Positions 10,864-23,562 of a stretch of DNA of 64,000 nucleotides are shown in pieces; the first letter of the stretch is position 1, and each line of letters begins with the position of its first letter. Source of the stretch: Spinellus fusiger (Eukaryota; Mucoromycota; Mucoromycetes; Mucorales; Phycomycetaceae); assembly GCA_025094145.1 (NCBI GenBank), contig JALLLS010000073.1, positions 62,001-126,000 of the forward strand, in the 5' to 3' direction. The notes under the pieces were generated by a model. The model was not told the DNA's origin. It did not search any database and was given only the letters and a program-made list of their open reading frames with translations. The position numbers and the translations under genes are program-made.

Positions 10864-12079
10864 ATGGCGAGGCTCTTTCGCGTAATAAATATTACCCCAA
10901 AGAGTTATAATAAAATCTACAGCAAACATTACAATCACCCATCCGTCAACACCAACACCCCCCGCCACCTATATCACACTGGATCCATTAACCACGGACC
11001 CCACCTCAGCACCACCCGCCAAACCCTTCGAGTTTGGCCTTACCGACGTCCCCACCACCTACGACGTCCCTAAAAGCAGAAAAGAAAAACTGCTTGCCAA
11101 ACGCACCCGAGCAAGAACCAACGAGGAGAACAAAATGTCCGAGGTGGAAAAGGCCGACACCCACGCCCAACAAATGCTGCAGATGATGGCGGCAATCCAA
11201 AAACAGATGGAGATCTTTGGACTCCGTATCCAGGAATTGGAGGCCCAATTGAAGGCCAAGGATGCAATGATTGCATCCCTCCAGGCTCAGGCCACTACCA
11301 GCACCACCAACACCACCACCACTGCCACCCCTGCCACCCCTGCCAAGCAGGACAACTCGACTGCTGCTTCAAAGCATGCCCCAACCTCCACACCCACACC
11401 CACACCCACCACCTACGCCAGCATGGCAAAGAAGAACCCCCAGGCCAAGAAGCCTACAAAGGCCAAAGCAGTGCTTAAGGCACAAGCAGTACGTGCCTTG
11501 CAGGAGCCCACTGGACCCTCAGTGTACGAATTCGTATACGTCCCTTGCCGCCGATACCTTAAGTACGGCCAGGTCCGCAAGATGTTGGGATCGTTGAAGA
11601 TCCAACAGTCACGGATCATTGACATCCACTTCCCGGCAAGGGGAACAGTTGCGCTGCTGGTCCACAGCAGCTACAAGAAGGAACTCGAGGAGCACCTCGA
11701 GAAGCTTAAGATCAGTCCAGTGAAGGACTTCAACCCTGTGTCCGCTGCAGTCATTGCAGACCCAAAGCTCCAAGGGGAAACCAACAGTACCAAGGCTGCA
11801 AAGGCCCAGGAACTCTTTGACCAGAGAGTGTCAAACACCTGTCTTCGTTCCCCCACCCACTTAGGGTACAGCATTGCTCGCCACTTTGGCTCTGGTAATG
11901 CCACTCCCCGCCTCTCTGCCACTGCCTTTGAGAAGCTCTTGGCGGATCTCAAGGCCAAGACCCCAGTTGCCAGCCGCCCCGCCACCCTTGAAGAAGAGGC
12001 CATCCAGGCATTTGGATCAGGCTCAGCTATGGAAGAAGATGAGGGAGACGCCCAAAACATCCACCGAGAAGAATTATGA
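10864..12079 (+). CDS. LINE ORF1 protein (Gag-like, coiled coil), one frameshift
   Basis: An ATG in good context (CCATGG, 10864) opens MARLFRVINITPKSYN; the frame then has to slip by one base in or near the C-run at about 10948-10955 to continue as LDPLTTDPTSAPP and onward. The second frame is open through the in-frame ATG at 11135 (MSEVEKADTH) to TGA at 12079. Residues after that ATG form a coiled coil (MLQMMAAIQKQMEIFGLRIQ), then a Thr/Pro-rich linker, then a globular part (YEFVYVPCRRYLKYGQV, TVALLVHSSYKKELEEHL) consistent with an RNA-binding ORF1p. No CCHC knuckles are seen. The stop overlaps the ORF2 start as ATGA. Confidence 0.7.
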
Positions 12080-15000
12080 ATAGACTGAAGATTGGTCTAT
12101 TGAATGCTTGTGGAATCAGGCCCAAACTGGTGAACGTTCTGAATGTGTGTGTGCAGAATGATATTGATATACTTTTAGTGACAGAGACTTTCCTGACCAA
12201 AGACATGCAAATGTTGAGGTGCCCCTGGATACAAATACACAGCTATGCTACAGCCCATGGTGATGCTGGACGAGGTTTTGATGGAGTTTCGTTCTTTATT
12301 CGTCCTGACTTTCCTTACCATGTACATTCCTTACCAATTACTAATCCTTTTGTGGTCTCCTGTAGGATTGGCCCATATACACTCCATGGTCTGTACCTAC
12401 CTCCGAGGCTGTCGTCTAGTGAGGCTGCGGAAAGGTTGAATTCACTACCCATAGACGACTTCACACTCGTCCTTGGTGACCTGAATACACGTTTAGGCCG
12501 CCTGACTGGAGATCATGGCATAAACGACAGACATGTGGGATTTGAAGACTGGATCTGCCGTCAGGATCTAACCTTGTGGAACTCAGAGTTGGCATTTGGC
12601 TTGCCTACATATGAGCGAATTCTAGCAGATGGTCGTCGGTTTGCTAGCATTATTGACCTGTTCCTGTCAAGAAGCTACAACTTCTCCGAAGTGTGCTTGC
12701 ACATTAGGGACGATCTGACGTTAGGTTCAGACCACCACTTGTGTGAGCTGTCCTTTCAGCCGGTGCTCATGCCACCGCTCATGACAGAAACAGCTGTCCG
12801 TCGCCTCTGGAGACTGCAACGTTTAAACAAACAAACAGTCTGTGACCAGTACAAGCGATGTTTTGCAGAGAACACAGGTGAACTGCAAAGAGAGATCCAA
12901 AAAATATTGGAAGACAAAACCCCGTTGTGCTCTGTTAAGATGGAGGACTTTGCTGAGAGACTCAATGAGTCAATCTACAAGGCCCTGGATGATAGCGTAG
13001 GGCGCGCACAATCCCATCCAAAAGCTTGGAAAAGCTACTGGAATGCTGATCTACAACAGTTAGCTGACCGTCGTCAAGAACTTTATCGTTTTAGACGACG
13101 GGTAGGCAATGATATTGAACGCATTGAAGCCCACCGCTTGTATGAGGAAGCGTGTTTAGCTTTGAAAAAGGCTATAAGGCAAGCACAACGACAAACCTGG
13201 CATGTATTTTGTGATAAAGTCCGTAAGGGCTTAACAGAGATGACAAGTGCTGTGAAAGGAATGAGGCTGCGGAGACGTTCGCCAATTTCCCTGTCATCTC
13301 CAGAGGGCCCTCGGCATGCTGCCAATCGCATGATTGACCACCTAGAGAGAGTGTTTGGCGGATCTACGGAAAGACAGGAGCGTCAGGAGTTTACTCTCCA
13401 AGACAATCCAGTCCCATGGGACGTAGACTTTATTCACTCTGCTATTCGAAAGATGCCAAATCGAAAAGCACCAGGCATTGATCATATTAGAGCAGAAATG
13501 CTCAAACCCCTAGTTCGAGTGCTAGTGCCTCTGTTACATCAGATCTTCACATTGTGTTGGAGATGGTCGTGGACGCCTGTGGCCTGGAGAACAGCACAGG
13601 TGGTACCTATTTACAAAAACAAAGGAGAGCAGGATGACCCTAGTAACTATCGGCCTATTAGCTTGACATCGGTGTTTCGTAAGCTCTTAGAAAGATGTAT
13701 AGCTGGGGAGCTCCTTTCGACCATGCCTGCATTGGACATGGCTCAAGGTGGATTTCGCGCTCGTCGTGGAACTCTAGACCAGGCCCTCTGTCTCCACGAA
13801 CTTATGGGGTTGTACGCTGCCCAAGGATCAGGAGAGCAAGATCCAAAACCTCCAGTCGTCGTCTTCCTAGATATTAAAGCTGCATATGATAGTGTGGAAC
13901 GCTCTGTCATATGGGAGTCGCTGATGCCCTTCGTGTCTCAGCCGTTGCTCTTGCTACTACAGAATTTGTTTGATGACATTGTGGTGAATGTGATTCTGAA
14001 AAATGTAGCATCCCGGGACATTGCACCTAAACGAGGAGTCTTACAGGGTAGTATTCTTTCTCCATTCTTTATTCTATTTTCATTGATACTCTTCCACGTT
14101 TCTTGAGGTTTGCTTCGGTATCCCCAATACTGGTTGGTATGCACCCACCTACCATGGGACGGTCCATTAATCTCTGTGCTCGAAATCCTTTCTCTTTTGC
14201 TTCCCCACAGGCAACTGTTCACGCATTGCTTGACGAGTTACAGAATTCCCTTCACAATCCTTTTCCTACTTCTACAGTTTCGGATGACTCTTCTGAGTTG
14301 TCAGATTCCTCTTACAGTCCGTCTCATGTCACTGTTACTTGGGCTCCTGTGAATTGTTTGTTGTATGCTGATGATGTGGCTCTTATGGGCTGCCCAGAAG
14401 ATATACATCGAATGCTGGCACTTGCCGAAATTCACTCGACCCTCCTTGGTTACAAATGGAGTCCCTCCAAATGTGAAGTACTCAATGCCCCGGCCAATGT
14501 GCCGTTTTACCTCTATGGCAACGAGCTTCCAACCTGTGATACTTTCAAGTACCTTGGTATCCCCTTTTCACGTCAAGGTATTAACCAAGACGCACTTTTC
14601 TCACACTCACAAGTCAAGGCAATTGCAGTAATGCAAAAGCTGGAGGAATGGGTGTAAACATGTATGGCTTTGGGATTACAGCAGCCCTAAGAGCGTATAC
14701 TGTTTTTGTTCGGCCTATCCTTGAGTATGGGTTGGCTATTTGTAATGTCAATAGACTAGGCATCTGCCCGCTACAAATCTGTCAGTCTGCTTGTCTGAGA
14801 CTTTGTCTTGCTAGATCTGCTACTGCTAGGTTTGGAACGATCCAGGTTGCCCAATTAGCTGCCCTCCCTAACATATACTCTCGTTTTCTTTATCTGCAAG
14901 CCAAATTTGTTGAGCGCGCAGCTACCCTTCCTGAAGACACCCTCCTCTGGTGCCTTGTCCCGCAGCTTGAAGCACCCCAGAGTAAAGCCAGATGGATTAA

Positions 15001-15667
15001 GCTACGTGGCAATGTACTCTGGCAAAATGCTCAAAGAATAGGACGGGCTCACAACCCTCCTAAATATCCATTAAAAGTAGCTTATCTTGAACGTCTTCAA
15101 AGTGAAATTACTAGTCTAGTACGTGGCAAGAATCCGCTGGTGACGGTAGCCCGTGGACTATGTAGACCTGTTTGGGATCCAATTCTTCTACTACCGTGCA
15201 CGCGCAAAGAAAGACATCGTCTACTAAAATGGAGGATTGCTTGGTTACCACCAACACCTTCAGTTCCTTGCCAATGTGGCCACCCATCTGCCAATCGGGA
15301 CCACTTTCTCACTTGCACATTCGTTGACCATGAACGCTCCACGTTCTTGTTCTTCCTAGTTCCTGCACCACCACAAGATGTTCATTCAATTGACTATTGT
15401 CTAAATCTTCTGCCGCGCACGGTTAAGTCTTTTGTTAAATGGCGAGACCTTTGGCCCAGTCTGTTAATACTGCTGCAAGCCATTGATCGAGCCACGTCTA
15501 CTCGAGACTTTAAGGTAGAGCCATCAGCTGGTAGCCTGCTCATTGAGGCTGCTGATGGGTGTGTTGAGCGGGAACGCCAACGCCGCCATAGAGTGCAAAG
15601 ACTCCTGCAGCAACAGACGCTGTATCCTCACTTCTCCTCCGATCTCTCCTCTACCACCCATTCTTAA
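12076..15667 (+). pseudogene. LINE ORF2: endonuclease-reverse transcriptase with two frameshifts
   Basis: The start ATG overlaps the ORF1 TGA (ATGA), suggesting coupled reinitiation. Domains in order: apurinic-type endonuclease (LLNACGIRP, ILLVTETFL, FTLVLGDLNTRLG, SIIDLFLS, LGSDHHL); reverse transcriptase (NRKAPGIDHIRAEML, VPIYKNKGEQDDPSNYRPIS, GGFRARRGTLDQAL, VVFLDIKAAYDSVER, KRGVLQGSILSP, and the catalytic CLLYADDVAL at about 14355); a C-terminal CQCGHPSANRDHFLTC zinc motif. Frame breaks lie near 14066 (a base missing where PFLYSIFIDTL is expected) and near 14650 (a base missing in a G-run, EEWGVNMYG). About 1,197 codons would be encoded without them. The copy is therefore probably inactive, unless these are sequencing errors. 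Confidence 0.85.
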
Positions 15668-16078
15668 CCCGTTTAGCAAAGCCAGAAGCTGCTAGTGTAG
15701 TTGCTGTATTTATGTCCTCAGGATTGTCCGAGTTGCTCTAAGTATCCCTCGTTGGATTTCGAATCGCCACAGGATGACGGCTATCTTTTTGGTGTCCTGG
15801 TTTCCTTGCTGACTTTACGGCCTTTTGGGTGTCTATTCATAATTCTTATTTACAATCATTTTTTCGTTTTTCATCATTCTTCCCTCATTTGAGGTTTTGT
15901 ATTTCTCGGTCCTTCTGTTTCCCATTCATTTGCATTATTTTTTCACTTATATATTTGAAGTATTTCTATGTTTATTCTCATTTCTTTTACAAAAGTTCTC
16001 ATAGGGTGGCTGATATGCCCAATGCGTGAATAGCAAACCACACCCAAAAATAAATAAAATAAAAATACTTTGAACTGT

Positions 16079-18056
16079 GTTTGTGTAACAAATTTATTTT
16101 ATGCTGTTCACCAGTTATTTCTGGAAAGAGTGTATGTATTGTCTATCAAAGAGAAAAAAAGTATAGTGATCCTATCGATCTTTATTTGACATACAGTGAG
16201 TATTATAATATACAGCTATATGTTTACAAGTCATCATGGGTGTTTATTGAATATAAATAATAAATATGTTTTATTGAAAAACCAAACTTTATAGGCCATT
16301 CATACACATAGTCTATCTGGAGGAATACCATTAAAAACAATTAAAGATAAGGAATAGTGATAAGACAGGAAGAAAAATGAACTAGAAGAAAAAAAGTCAT
16401 GTAGAGCAAACAATATAGGAGAAATATTGGTGTTTAAATCAGCAACATGACTTGTAAGAAAATAACCATATTTAGTGTAGTTTGGGCTCCTTTTTCATAT
16501 GATCTGTCGAAAAAAAAACTCTGCCAAGTGGGTAGTACTAGACTAGTATAGTATTATACATAATAGTGAAGAATCATAAAACATGTTACTGATGATTACC
16601 AAAAAAAAAAAAAGACAGGAAAAAGATGGTCTAAGCTACTCCAACAAGATTAAGAGTTCTCTTACGCATTATCTCATACCCAAAGAAAGTAAGTGTGTTT
16701 TATTAGGCATTTCTATTGTCTCTAGTTTTAATTCTTTTCACTTGGAATCAGATAATACCATTTAAAGACCAGACAAATTTCGAGTATATGTTACAGTCAA
16801 TTGAGATCTGTAAAGAAGTATATACTTTTCATATATAGTATTTGGCATGATTCTTTGAATTTTTCTGTTAAGAACTATTTCCTTTATTCTGTTTTTAGGC
16901 TTTTCTGCCAATAATACAGCTGATATAGAGATAAATATAAATGGTTATGGTCTAATATCTAATTCAACACACTACTGATGAGAACAAACACTGACTATAT
17001 TTCCAATTTCGGCTACTTCTTAGTTGGAGAATAAACATGAGATGGGATATACAGACTATTTTATTTACTTGTTGAAGATTTGAATCTTATTTCTAATCAG
17101 GTCATGGTCACAGAACAATACAACAAGCAAACAAGAAAAAATAAGTTTTTCTTTTCGAGTTAAAGGTATTTGTATTATTTGTCCATATTAACTTGGATTT
17201 ATCTTCTCTGTTACCTTAGTCAATGTCATCCTATCTGAAAATACCTTTATCTTACAAACAAATGATTTAAATTCTATATTTCAATTCATCATATCCAGAA
17301 ATAACCTATATAGGTAATTGATGAAACGGTGTACACCTATTGTCTTGAAGATTAAGCGTGAGAATTGAGTACACCCAAGATCCAATTCCTGATAATACGA
17401 GACAGAATATAAACCTCAATCTTTCTTCTTCTTTGGTATAACCCAAATGCAGCCAAGAAAAGACTAATTGATGACCAAAATGACTAATCCGATTTGATAG
17501 AATAAAGGAGTAGTAAATCAAACCCTGACAGTGCATTGGAAGATATAGATTCGAGTAACCCTATTACTGTACTTGGTGCGACATACGAGTGATGGGATAG
17601 TTATGCAGCAAATCCTACATAAATTGATAGTAACACTAACCCTGCAAAAGGCTGAGTCAACAGGTTTGTCAATACAGAAAACCAATACTGCGCCACTATT
17701 CGACTGTACAAATCAGTTATTTTCTATTCTAAAAGGCTCATCTTGGTTTCAATTATTATATATAAAAGTGAAGACTACTGACTATTAGTATATTTATGTC
17801 TTTGATAGTCATTAGTGCTACATGATATATTTGAGTATATTTCTATAAAAATAATTAAACCAATATTCCTACTGGTTGATTCAGTATGAATCTGGTGTTA
17901 CTCTAAAAATTTTCGAATCATAGTGACTAATTTACTTTTTGTTTCTTTATTTCTACCTCCATTTCTATTTTGTTTTGTTTTGTTTTATTTTGTTTTTCTT
18001 TCTCTTTTTCTCTTTGGTTTTCAATTAAAACTTTATCTATTATTCCATAGCGTAAA
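16079..18056. other. AT-rich spacer, no gene seen
   Basis: Only short open frames without recognisable content (16583-16765, 17306-17536, 17573-17788). A long pyrimidine/T-rich tract (17937-18030) lies directly upstream of the MATE start and is a likely core promoter or 5' UTR of that gene. Confidence 0.4.
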
Positions 18057-19716
18057 ATGTCCCCAAAAGCCCATACTGAGGCTGATGAAGCCGTATCAAC
18101 AAGATCCTCGGTCTCTTCTACATCTACAGAAACCAGTCCTCTTTTATCACACAAGCTAGATACAGAAACAACCTGGAGCACTGAGGTCTGGTGGCTGTTT
18201 AATAACAGTCTGCCAGTGGTGTTCACATATCTGCTACAAAACTCCCTTCAAATGGCAAGCATTTTTACCCTTGGACACTTGGTAAGTCACAACACAGTCT
18301 GCAACCTAGCAACCATTTTAACTTGGTTGATGGATCAGGGCCCAACCCAATTGGCTGCCTCTGCTCTTGCTAGTATGTTTGCTAGTGTTTCTGCCTGGAG
18401 CATGGCTTTTGGTACTGCTACTGCCCTTGATACACTTTGCTCCCAGGCATGGACTGGAGCTAAAGATAAAACATTGTTGGGTGTACACCTTCAACGAGCA
18501 CTTGTCATTCTTGGTTTGATGTTTTTGCCTATCTCTGTTGTATGGTGGAATGCAACCCGTATCTTGATAGCACTTGGCCAAGAAGAACAACTTGCCATTC
18601 ATGCAGGTAAATAGTAGAGAGTGATGATGATAGAAGGGACAGGCATCTAATTAAGTGCTATAGGTACCTTTTTGCGTGTGCTGATCATAGGTGCACCTGC
18701 TTTTATTACATTTGAGGCTATCAAGAAATTTTTACAAGCCCAAGGAATCATGCGTGCATCGACTTATGTACTTTTTATTGCATCTCCTCTGAATCTCCTC
18801 ATGAACTATACATTTGTCTATGTGGAACCTTTCAAACTCGGCTTCATTGGTGCACCACTTGCCACTAGCATTACTTACTGGATCATGCTCTTGCTTTTAT
18901 TAGCATATATAAAATACAGAGGATGTGAAGCATGGGGTGGATGGACACGTGAATGTCTTACTGACTGGTGGCCCTTCCTTCGTTTGGCTATTCCAGGTGT
19001 ATTGATGGTCTGCACTGAGTGGTGGGCCTTTGAACTTTCTGCATTGGCTGGTGAGTCTGATAAAATAGACATGCGACAGAAATATTAATTATACCCATGT
19101 TTTATATATAGCTTCTTATTTGGGAACCTTAAGCCTGGCTGCACAGTCTATTGTGTTGACTTCTGGATCAGCTGCTTATACAATTCCGTTTGGTATTGCA
19201 GTTGCTGCCTCTAACAGAGTTGGAAACTCACTTGGTGAAGGCAAGCCCATGAAGGCAAAATATGCTGCCAAGGCTGCCTTGATTTTTGCCTTGACTTTTG
19301 CTGTTTTCAGCACAACTGTATTCATGTCCACTCGTCATTCCTTTGGTTATATGTTCACTGATGATGCCGAGGTTGTTCGTCTTGTTGCCACCATCTTGCC
19401 CATGTGTGCCTTGTTCCAGGTAGCTGATGGACTTTCTGGTATTTGTGGTGGTGTTATCCGTGGTCTTGGCCGTCAAAAAGTAGCTGCATGGATCAATCTT
19501 TTTGCCTATTATGTTATTGCTCTTCCTACAGGTTACTTTTTGACATTCAAAGCCAATGCAGGTCTTGTTGGTATTTGGTCAGCTCTGTCTCTTGCACTAT
19601 TGATTGCATCGGTCTGTGAGCTGATTTTCTTGAAATTCATTGATTGGGATGCTGAAGTGAAGAAAACATTGAAGCGTGTTCACAATGAAGAAGATCAACT
19701 ACATGAAAGAGAATAG
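18057..19716 (+). CDS. MATE family multidrug/metabolite antiporter
   Basis: Exons 18057-18281, 18339-18606, 18664-19050 and 19112-19716 give 494 residues. After a Ser/Thr-rich cytosolic N-terminus (about 40 residues) the protein is hydrophobic with about 12 expected membrane helices in two repeats. Signature blocks: GPTQLAASALASMF, ALDTLCSQAWTGAKDKTLLG, EAIKKFLQAQGIM, then in the second half VLTSGSAAYTIPFGIAVAAS with NRVGNSLGEGKPMKAKYAAK, and GVIRGLGRQKVAAWINLFAY. MATE carriers export organic cations or metabolites by H+ or Na+ exchange at the vacuole or plasma membrane; the substrate is unknown. The first intron is 57 bases, a multiple of three and free of stops, so its retention would insert 19 residues in the first membrane region. 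The gene appears intact. Confidence 0.93.
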
Positions 19717-19966
19717 TAGACCGGGGGTAGATTGTTGACATCTCTACCTTTACAGTTGTTTTTATTTTCAACATCTCATTATTATTGTCAACCACAATGT
19801 AGAGTTGACACTCAATAGTGTATAGAATATCATTTTTTATCATTCTCCTTGAGGATCTACCTCACATAATCTTTCATTTATACAAGTAACAATAATAAAA
19901 TCTAGTTTTGTTTTACCATTCTTCTATCTGTGAAAAGAAGTTAATAAAGACTCTGATGGATGCTAC
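19717..19966. other. 3' flank of the MATE gene
   Basis: AATAATAAAA at about 19890 is a candidate polyadenylation signal. No further feature before the Tc1 relic. Confidence 0.4.
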
Positions 19967-19968
19967 TA

Positions 19969-20964
19969 CAGTCACACCCAATTGAATTTAATACTTGCCT
20001 AGATTTTAATAAAAAAGGATACTTATTTTTGCATAAAACTCTTTCTTTACAGATAGTGTTAAACCAACACACTATATCAGATAGATATTCAAAAACTCAC
20101 ATTTGTGGAGAATAGGAAAAGGCAAAAGATAGAAGATGATGGGGCATCTGTTACCTGTTGAAGGCTGGATTAAAATTGACTGTCATCGCAAATGTAGTTG
20201 AGATGAAAAAGCCCATAGTTCAGAATATTATCAGAAACATCAAAGAAAGTGGGTTACCATTATGTTTAAAGAGTCATATAAAACAAAAAAAAAACAAAAA
20301 AAGTGAATTAGATGGATCTTGGTCACCTGGAAAAGGTCATTAGAAAGGGCCCATTTGCCTCATACAATTGGCTGAAATTGGAAATGTTGAAGATTCAGGT
20401 TTATGTATGTAGAAACGCCATTATCAGTTACTGCAATCAGTTAGGGGTTTAGATATTCTTCTCTAACTCATAAGCCAGTCTTAACTGAAAAAATACAAGG
20501 AGAAACAGCTTTGTTGGGCAAGTATACCAGAGGGTGGAAAGAGACACATCAAATTAGGGTTCTTTGAGTACTGACATGCACATATCCTTGACTTGAGCCT
20601 AATTGAACATGTCTTGTGGGCCTTGGAAAGACGAATTGAGGAAACAGGGGCATCTATTACCTAATGTTGAAAGTTTGAAGGCTCTACTTGCAGAAGAGTG
20701 GGAGAGGGTTAGTGTTGAACTTGCATAACAATGAGTTCAAAGTATGACTGACAGATACCAGACAGTCATTGATGCCAAAGAAGGCCATACAAAATACTAA
20801 CTATATTATTTTATTTTCTATAATTAAATATATTAAGCTTTGGTGTGCTTAAGTTTGAGGCTTCTATATCAAATGTAAAATGCCTTATTTAATATTGAAC
20901 ATATCCTATCTATTTCATCCTGATATTTATATTCAAAAGTATTAAATTCAATTGGGTGTGGCTG
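19969..20964 (+). mobile_element. Tc1/mariner element, about 1 kb, dead, with terminal inverted repeats
   Basis: The left end reads TA|CAGTCACACCCAATTGAATT and the right end is its inverse complement with one mismatch (AATTCAATTGGGTGTGGCTG|TA); the match continues to TTTAATACTT, about 28 bases. TA dinucleotides flank both ends as expected for this superfamily. Inside, plus-strand broken frames show a helix-turn-helix trace (about 20158-20300) and a C-terminal transposase end (NVESLKALLAEEWERVSVEL, then SMTDRYQTVIDAKEGHTKY) with several stops. The catalytic core is largely missing, so it is non-autonomous. The right 480 bases are closely related to 49323-49805. Confidence 0.85.
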
Positions 20965-20966
20965 TA

Positions 20967-23562
20967 TCTAAAAAGAAAAATTGAATACCAATAACTCATG
21001 CAGTAGTTTAATGGGTTACTATTGTTGGAAATAGGTGACCAGGTCTACCTATTCCAGGAGAACTTATTATAGTGTTTCCATATATGTAAAATGTAGAATA
21101 GCATAAATAGTGAGAGCAGATGCATCCTTTGCATCTTTGAGAAATATACTCTTTTAAAACCAAATAAGACACCATTTGCTCAAGGATTCTTAACATTATA
21201 GACTAACATTTGTTATAATAAATAAAGATATCAGAATATTAACTAAAGATGTGAATGAGATCTATTCAACGAGAAAAAAGGATGTTTTAGTTTAGTCATT
21301 GTTCAAAGGCAGAGGCAAAGGGTGTGTTTGGCAAAATAGAAAGTATATTCTTCAACTTGTAAATGCTTACTTCTATGCTTACTTATATACTTTTCTATCC
21401 TCACTTTATCTATCTATTTTATCATAGATATTCATGAGCATGTAGAGCCATTCTGTTTCCCTAGTCTCTATATTATGTAAGGGTGTGGTAGGTCGTTTAG
21501 GCTTTAGGGTTAAAACACAAAACCTAGTGTCAGTAAAAACACAGTGGGTTCTCATACTTCAGGGGAAGAATCACTATATTTCCAACATCATTGTAGTTGA
21601 TACTAGCAATAATAACAGTCAATAATAGGGTTAAGAAGCTAAAGAAATATTGAAGTAGCTGATATATTCACAGAAATAGGTGTGATGAGTTTTATCTTGA
21701 TTAACTTGGGCCTTTTCTTTAGTTCATTTTAGGTATATAATTTTCTAATACTTTTCTTCTATTCTACCTATGAGTTTTCTCATTTAAATAATGGTTATTA
21801 AATATAATTATTTCCAGGCATCTCTTCTGCTTTTGTTCCAAAACAACTCACCTTTTTTATAAGTCTTTTTTCTTCATGTTTGCTACATGCTCCATTTCTT
21901 CCTGTTCAATCTCTGCAACTTAAAGTCCTTATACTTTTGTTGACCTTTGACTATATCAAGACTCACAGTACGATTGGCCTTTGTATAACTTATATGTATG
22001 TTGGTTGTTAGGGTGAACAGATAACTTATTTTTTCCTGTAGCCATCTCAATAATGATAAATGCACCAATTGAACAGGTAGCGGTAAAGACATGGATATAT
22101 AGTGTGATGTCTGTATAAGGGACGCTGTGCATAAGTAACTCAAACAATATTTATGCCATACTTATCCTTGAATACTACCATGTTCGCAACAGCGCATTAT
22201 ACGCCCAAAACATGTTAAACTCAAACTCGATATTCAGAACACTCTCATAGTGGACAGGCGTCTAAAAGAATTTTTTTGTCTATAAATCATAAATCCAGTG
22301 AGAGACATTTCAACAGATATAAATTTATTATATACTAAGCATGGTTATTATCTATCGTACTAAATATGACTATCATCCAGAAGTAGATAAACTATTCGAA
22401 AACAAAAATATCTTAGAATATAGAATGCATTCAAAACATAGATAGTCTAGTACATACCAATAGTTTAATAGATATAAAACACTGAAACTCTCTAAATGTA
22501 TTATAAGTTCTTGAACATTTGTATGTAGTTATATCAAAGATGACTTTGTTAAGGAAGAATGAATTACATAGTGTTTGACTGTGAACGACTTTCTCTTGCC
22601 TTTCACGTTAGTCTTATAAATGTTGTTTATATTTATATTGTTCTCAGCTGCAGGCTGTGCCTGGATATATAAAACTGGGCCGATTGTGTCAATATCCAAC
22701 GTAGATAGTCATGTTATATTCTCTTTGTTGAATCCACTGAGTACAGTCAGACACAAATTTTATAACAATTAAGGAGTGGAAAACAGAAATAGTCCTGAAA
22801 CCTAATAGTCTTAGTCTTCCCCCCCCCTTCTTTTTTTGTCCTTGGGCATCAGGGAACTCCATAGAACATCTGCATTACTATCTATAATAAAAATAACATT
22901 TAAACTGATTCCAGATAGACTCCTCATATTTTTAATCTTTTTCTGACTAAGGCACGATCTCTGGATTTTGAGAACTGAATGAAGCCGATTGCATCGAGGT
23001 ATCTATGAGTCATGATTACTTTATTTACAGATGCCATATACATTTCATATGATCTGCTCTGGCTGAAATTAATATATTTCATATGAATGACTATTAATTC
23101 ATATGTACAATATACACATGTTATGTAGTATAAAGCATATGAAATAGTATATAAGTATTCTCTGTATTCATAGTCTCTATATGTCGCTTTAACTTATTTA
23201 TTATAATTATAAATGAATCGGTGATGAAAAGGGGTTCTCAATTGTCTATTTAAATATCGAGGCTAATATTCATGTATATTTTCTATCTTGAAGACATAGT
23301 TATAGTTTTATATAGCTATTGCTTATACCCCATAGATCATGATAAAAATAATAATGCTATACATGGCTATAGATTGATTTGTATCAGAGTATATAGTGTC
23401 TCGTATAATAAAGTCAATCATTGTAGTCTAAATCTAGTCTATAGAATTGATTATGCTGGTTTGCATGTGTGTCTGTGAAACATACTTTCTGAAGGATTGA
23501 AATAGTATATAAATAGGATAGAGATGATAGCTATCAATTAATTATCGTCTACTCTTTGCTTT
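20967..23562. other. AT-rich spacer, no gene supported
   Basis: A minus-strand open frame at 21956-22147 contains a hydrophobic stretch (ITLYIHVFTATCSIGAFIII) that could be a membrane exon of a lost gene, but no start, partner exon or family was found. The rest is AT-rich. Several CATATGA/TCATATG palindromic words cluster at 23045-23145. Confidence 0.35.

Larger units (their letters stand above)
7222..10868. repeat. Left arm of a large inverted duplication (non-LINE part)
   Basis: Nearly every stretch from GAAAATAGATAG at about 7222 to CTCCATGG at 10868 recurs in inverse complement at 39656-43076, with scattered substitutions and small indels; several chance open frames are identical in both arms. 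Homology starts abruptly at 7222 (flank CAAAAA against TTTATA in the other arm). The arm holds a possible coding exon (8232-8500), a Helitron relic (8890-9859) and a Tc1 relic (10067-10857), all on the minus strand. The remaining sequence (7222-8230, 8510-8890, 9860-10060) is AT-rich with no recognised gene. Confidence 0.9.
10862..16078 (+). mobile_element. LINE (non-LTR retrotransposon), nearly full length
   Basis: Two overlapping open frames (ORF1 10864-12079, ORF2 12076-15667), about 400 bases of 3' UTR and an A-rich tail (AAATAAATAAAATAAAAAT) ending about 16065. The GC content of ORF1 is visibly higher than the neighbourhood. ORF2 carries an apurinic endonuclease, reverse transcriptase and a C-terminal zinc motif; no RNase H is seen. 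Three single-base frameshifts interrupt the frames. No target-site duplication was found: CTCCATGG just before ORF1 is not repeated after the tail. A 3' fragment forms the inner part of the other inverted arm (38335-39655). Confidence 0.9.

Noticed and set aside
10862..16078. Bacterial group II intron or viral reverse transcriptase
   Set aside because: The apurinic endonuclease domain, two-ORF layout and A-rich tail fit a LINE.
21956..22147. Possible membrane-protein exon
   Set aside because: No partner exon, start or family; one hydrophobic stretch is insufficient.
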